Assembly: GCA_031253705.1 (NCBI GenBank)
Contig: JAIRVW010000216.1
Span: 1-6,881, forward strand
Origin: Brucellaceae bacterium
Lineage (GTDB): Bacteria > Pseudomonadota > Alphaproteobacteria > Rhizobiales > Rhizobiaceae
Length of the DNA: 6,881 nucleotides
Direction of reading: 5' to 3'
Shown: piece by piece, positions 5,492 to 6,881 of the stretch
Position numbering within the stretch: the stretch's first letter is position 1
Layout: every line of letters starts with the position of its first letter
Position numbers and translations under genes: made by a program
The notes under the pieces: model-generated
Seen by the model: only the letters and a program-made list of their open reading frames with translations
What the model was told of the DNA's origin: nothing
The model's database searches: none

Positions 5492-6454
5492 ATGGCGCAA
5501 ATTATCAGTACAGAGCCGTCCGATTTACAAATTGCTGCTGAGGTATTGGGCGCAGGCAAACTTGCAGCCTTGCCGACAGAGACTGTTTATGGTCTGGCGG
5601 CTGATGCCACCAACGGCAATGCGGTTGCCGGTATTTTCTCTGCCAAAGGCCGCCCGCATTTCAATCCGCTGATTGCGCATATGGCAACGCTCGCAATGGC
5701 TGAGCGCTATGTGGTGTTTGATGATCTCTCCCGTAAACTTGCGGAAAAATTCTGGCCGGGGCCGTTGACCCTTGTGCTGCCGGTGCGTGACGATGCGGAA
5801 ATTCACCCGCTGGTAACTGCCGGTCTGACGACACTGGCTATCCGGATGCCGCGCGGCCCTGTGCGTGAGATTATCGCCATGCTTGACCGCCCCTTGGCAG
5901 CACCGAGCGCTAATAGTTCCGGCCGTATCAGTGCCACATCTGCACAGGCTGTGCAGGATGATCTGGGCGCTAAACTCGATCTGATCGTTGATGGTGGTGC
6001 CTGTGTTGTGGGGCTGGAATCCACCATTGTTAAAATTGAAAATGCCCAAGCTTTTCTGCTGCGTCCGGGTGGTCTGGCGGCGGAAGAGATTGAGACTTTC
6101 CTCGGTCAGCCTCTGCATCGTCTGGATCAGCGCGCGGCCATTCAGGCACCGGGTATGATGGCCTCGCATTATGCGCCGGATGCAGCCATGCGGTTGAATG
6201 TCTCTGATGTACAGGACGGGGAGGCGCTGTTGGCCTTTGGTGATCAGCGGGCAGCAGGTGCTGAAAAGGCGGTTGCTGTACTGAACCTGAGCCCTTCCGG
6301 CGATCTTCATGAAGCTGCCGTGCATTTGTTCGATTATATGAAGCGGCTGGATGCAGCAGGTGCAAAGACGATTGCCGTTGAACCGGTGCCGCATCATGGT
6401 CTGGGCGAGGCAATTAATGATCGCCTATCCCGCGCGGCTGCGCCGCGCGATTAG
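5492..6454 (+). CDS. tsaC: L-threonylcarbamoyladenylate synthase, Sua5 type
   Basis: This cytoplasmic enzyme makes threonylcarbamoyl-AMP from threonine, bicarbonate and ATP, the first step of the t6A37 modification of ANN-decoding tRNAs. The 320-residue protein has the YrdC/TsaC domain at about 12-205: PTETVYGLAADA at 28-39, KGRP at 52-55, FWPGPLT at 87-93, RMP at 118-120, PSANSSG at 138-144, GLESTIV at 174-180 and RPGG at 191-194. A linker leads to the smaller Sua5 domain at about 218-320, which begins with PGMMASHYAPD (220-230). The two-domain form separates it from single-domain TsaC. I choose ATG 5492 because AGGAG (5478-5482) lies nine bases before it; an ATG at 5474 is in frame but overlaps upstream of that site. 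The next gene starts 51 bases after the stop, probably on the same transcript. The last codons contain a strong hairpin and one copy of a tandem duplication. Confidence 0.95.
   Translation: MAQIISTEPSDLQIAAEVLGAGKLAALPTETVYGLAADATNGNAVAGIFSAKGRPHFNPLIAHMATLAMAERYVVFDDLSRKLAEKFWPGPLTLVLPVRDDAEIHPLVTAGLTTLAIRMPRGPVREIIAMLDRPLAAPSANSSGRISATSAQAVQDDLGAKLDLIVDGGACVVGLESTIVKIENAQAFLLRPGGLAAEEIETFLGQPLHRLDQRAAIQAPGMMASHYAPDAAMRLNVSDVQDGEALLAFGDQRAAGAEKAVAVLNLSPSGDLHEAAVHLFDYMKRLDAAGAKTIAVEPVPHHGLGEAINDRLSRAAAPRD
6431..6449. repeat. GC-rich hairpin at the 3' end of the Sua5 gene
   Basis: CGCGCGGC (6431-6438) and GCCGCGCG (6442-6449) form a perfect 8-bp stem with a TGC loop, ending two bases before the TAG stop codon. 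No T-run follows, so it is more likely a stability or processing element than a terminator. It overlaps the first copy of the 31-base duplication. Confidence 0.55.
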
Positions 6455-6497
6455 TTGAATTTGGGCTGCTGCACCGCGTGATTCATTGAGCTTGGGC
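6439..6497. repeat. Diverged tandem duplication, two copies, 31-base period
   Basis: The 28 bases at 6439-6466 and those at 6470-6497 match at 22 positions. Copy 1 carries the last codons and stop of the Sua5 gene; copy 2 lies in the spacer and supplies the sequence just before the ribosome binding site of the next gene. The clearest shared block is TTGAATTTGGGC (6455-6466) against TTGAGCTTGGGC (6486-6497). No third copy follows. Confidence 0.65.
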
Positions 6498-6505
6498 GGA
6501 AACAG

Positions 6506-6881
6506 ATGATGACGATGTCAGATGATTTGATTGCGCGTTTTACGGCAATTGTCGGCGAGAAAAACGCGCTGCGCGATCCGGCCGATCAGATTTCTTATTT
6601 GAGCGAACCGCGAGAGCTGTTTCATGGTCGCGCTGCTTTGGTTCTGCGCCCTGCAACGGTGGATGAAGTCTCGGCCATTATGCAGCTGGCCTATGAGACA
6701 GCAACACCTGTGGTGCCGCAGGGCGGCAATACCGGACTTGTCGGCGCACAACAGCCGGATACCAGCGGGCGAGCGATCATTCTCTCACTGTCGCGGCTCA
6801 ATCAAATCCGCAATATTGACACGACCGGCAATCTCGTCACGGTCGAAGCCGGTGTTATCCTGCAAAATTTGCAAGAAGCTG
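6506..6881 (+). CDS. FAD-linked oxidase, D-2-hydroxyacid (D-2-hydroxyglutarate-like) dehydrogenase, N-terminal 125 residues, cut by window edge
   Basis: The visible part is the start of a PCMH/FAD_binding_4 flavoprotein. Residues 44-125 form the FAD-binding region: VLRPATVDEVSAIMQLA (46-62), then PQGGNTGLVGAQQP (71-84), the pyrophosphate-binding loop, then IILSLSRLNQI and VTVEAGVIL (111-119). PQGGNTGLVG is typical of the GlcD, D-lactate and D-2-hydroxyglutarate dehydrogenase group, and the short N-terminus favours a D-2-hydroxyglutarate-type enzyme that oxidises a 2-hydroxyacid to the 2-oxoacid. The substrate-binding C-terminal half is beyond the edge, so substrate is uncertain. Three in-frame ATGs (6506, 6509, 6515) compete; GCGGA at 6496-6500 favours the first or second. 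It sits 51 bases after the Sua5 gene with no terminator between, so co-transcription is likely. Confidence 0.88.
   Translation, partial: MMTMSDDLIARFTAIVGEKNALRDPADQISYLSEPRELFHGRAALVLRPATVDEVSAIMQLAYETATPVVPQGGNTGLVGAQQPDTSGRAIILSLSRLNQIRNIDTTGNLVTVEAGVILQNLQEA

Noticed and set aside
5525..6397. 290-residue open frame antisense to the Sua5 gene
   Set aside because: It has the same in-register mirror effect as the other two; the sense frame carries all Sua5 motifs.

Overview
The window looks like chromosomal DNA from an alphaproteobacterium of the Brucella/Ochrobactrum group (order Hyphomicrobiales). This is inferred from the protein sequences, above all Der, the membrane TPR-like protein just before it and the ZntA/ZntR pair. 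The intergenic palindromes of the 'GAAAAGTG...CGGATAAGAT' and 'TTAGAGCGG...' types, which recur in this group, point the same way. No genome comparison was possible. There are no rRNA or tRNA genes, CRISPR arrays, transposases or phage genes. It reads as ordinary core-chromosome sequence with some interesting non-coding structure.

Layout. (1) 1-1785 is a heavy-metal block. A ZntA-type Zn/Cd/Pb efflux ATPase runs leftward out of the window (its first 295 residues are present). It diverges from a MerR-family sensor (zntR, 963-1412), and the 75-base gap between them holds a textbook MerR-type promoter with a 19-base spacer. A small ArsC/YffB-like thioredoxin-fold gene (1438-1785) follows the regulator by 25 bases. 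(2) 1810-2829 is a secreted polysaccharide deacetylase on the minus strand, convergent with the metal block across a shared hairpin. (3) 2830-3089 is a 260-base divergent spacer in which I see no confident promoter. Its right end holds a possible 21-codon leader ORF that overlaps the next start codon as ATGA. (4) 3090-5260 holds a membrane-anchored TPR-like protein (YfgM-like) and the ribosome-assembly GTPase Der, with a hairpin and a TATAAT box between them. (5) 5261-5491 is a 231-base non-coding stretch of back-to-back palindromes: an 88-base cloverleaf-like element, a 12-bp inverted repeat and an intrinsic terminator. (6) 5492-6881 is a Sua5-type threonylcarbamoyl-AMP synthase followed by the first 125 residues of an FAD-linked 2-hydroxyacid dehydrogenase-like protein. 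A diverged 31-base tandem duplication lies at their junction.

How the parts work together. The metal block is a self-contained detoxification circuit: ZntR senses cytosolic metal and activates ZntA, and the thioredoxin-fold protein may share the ZntR transcript. The YfgM-like/Der pairing links an envelope-biogenesis factor to ribosome assembly, as in enterobacteria but without the bamB gene that lies between them there. The Sua5 protein feeds the universal tRNA t6A modification.

Nothing here amounts to an undescribed multi-gene system. The points most worth checking are the possible coupled leader peptide before the TPR-like gene, the cloverleaf-like palindrome after der, the terminator sitting inside the apparent leader of the Sua5 gene, and the 31-base duplication at that gene's stop codon.
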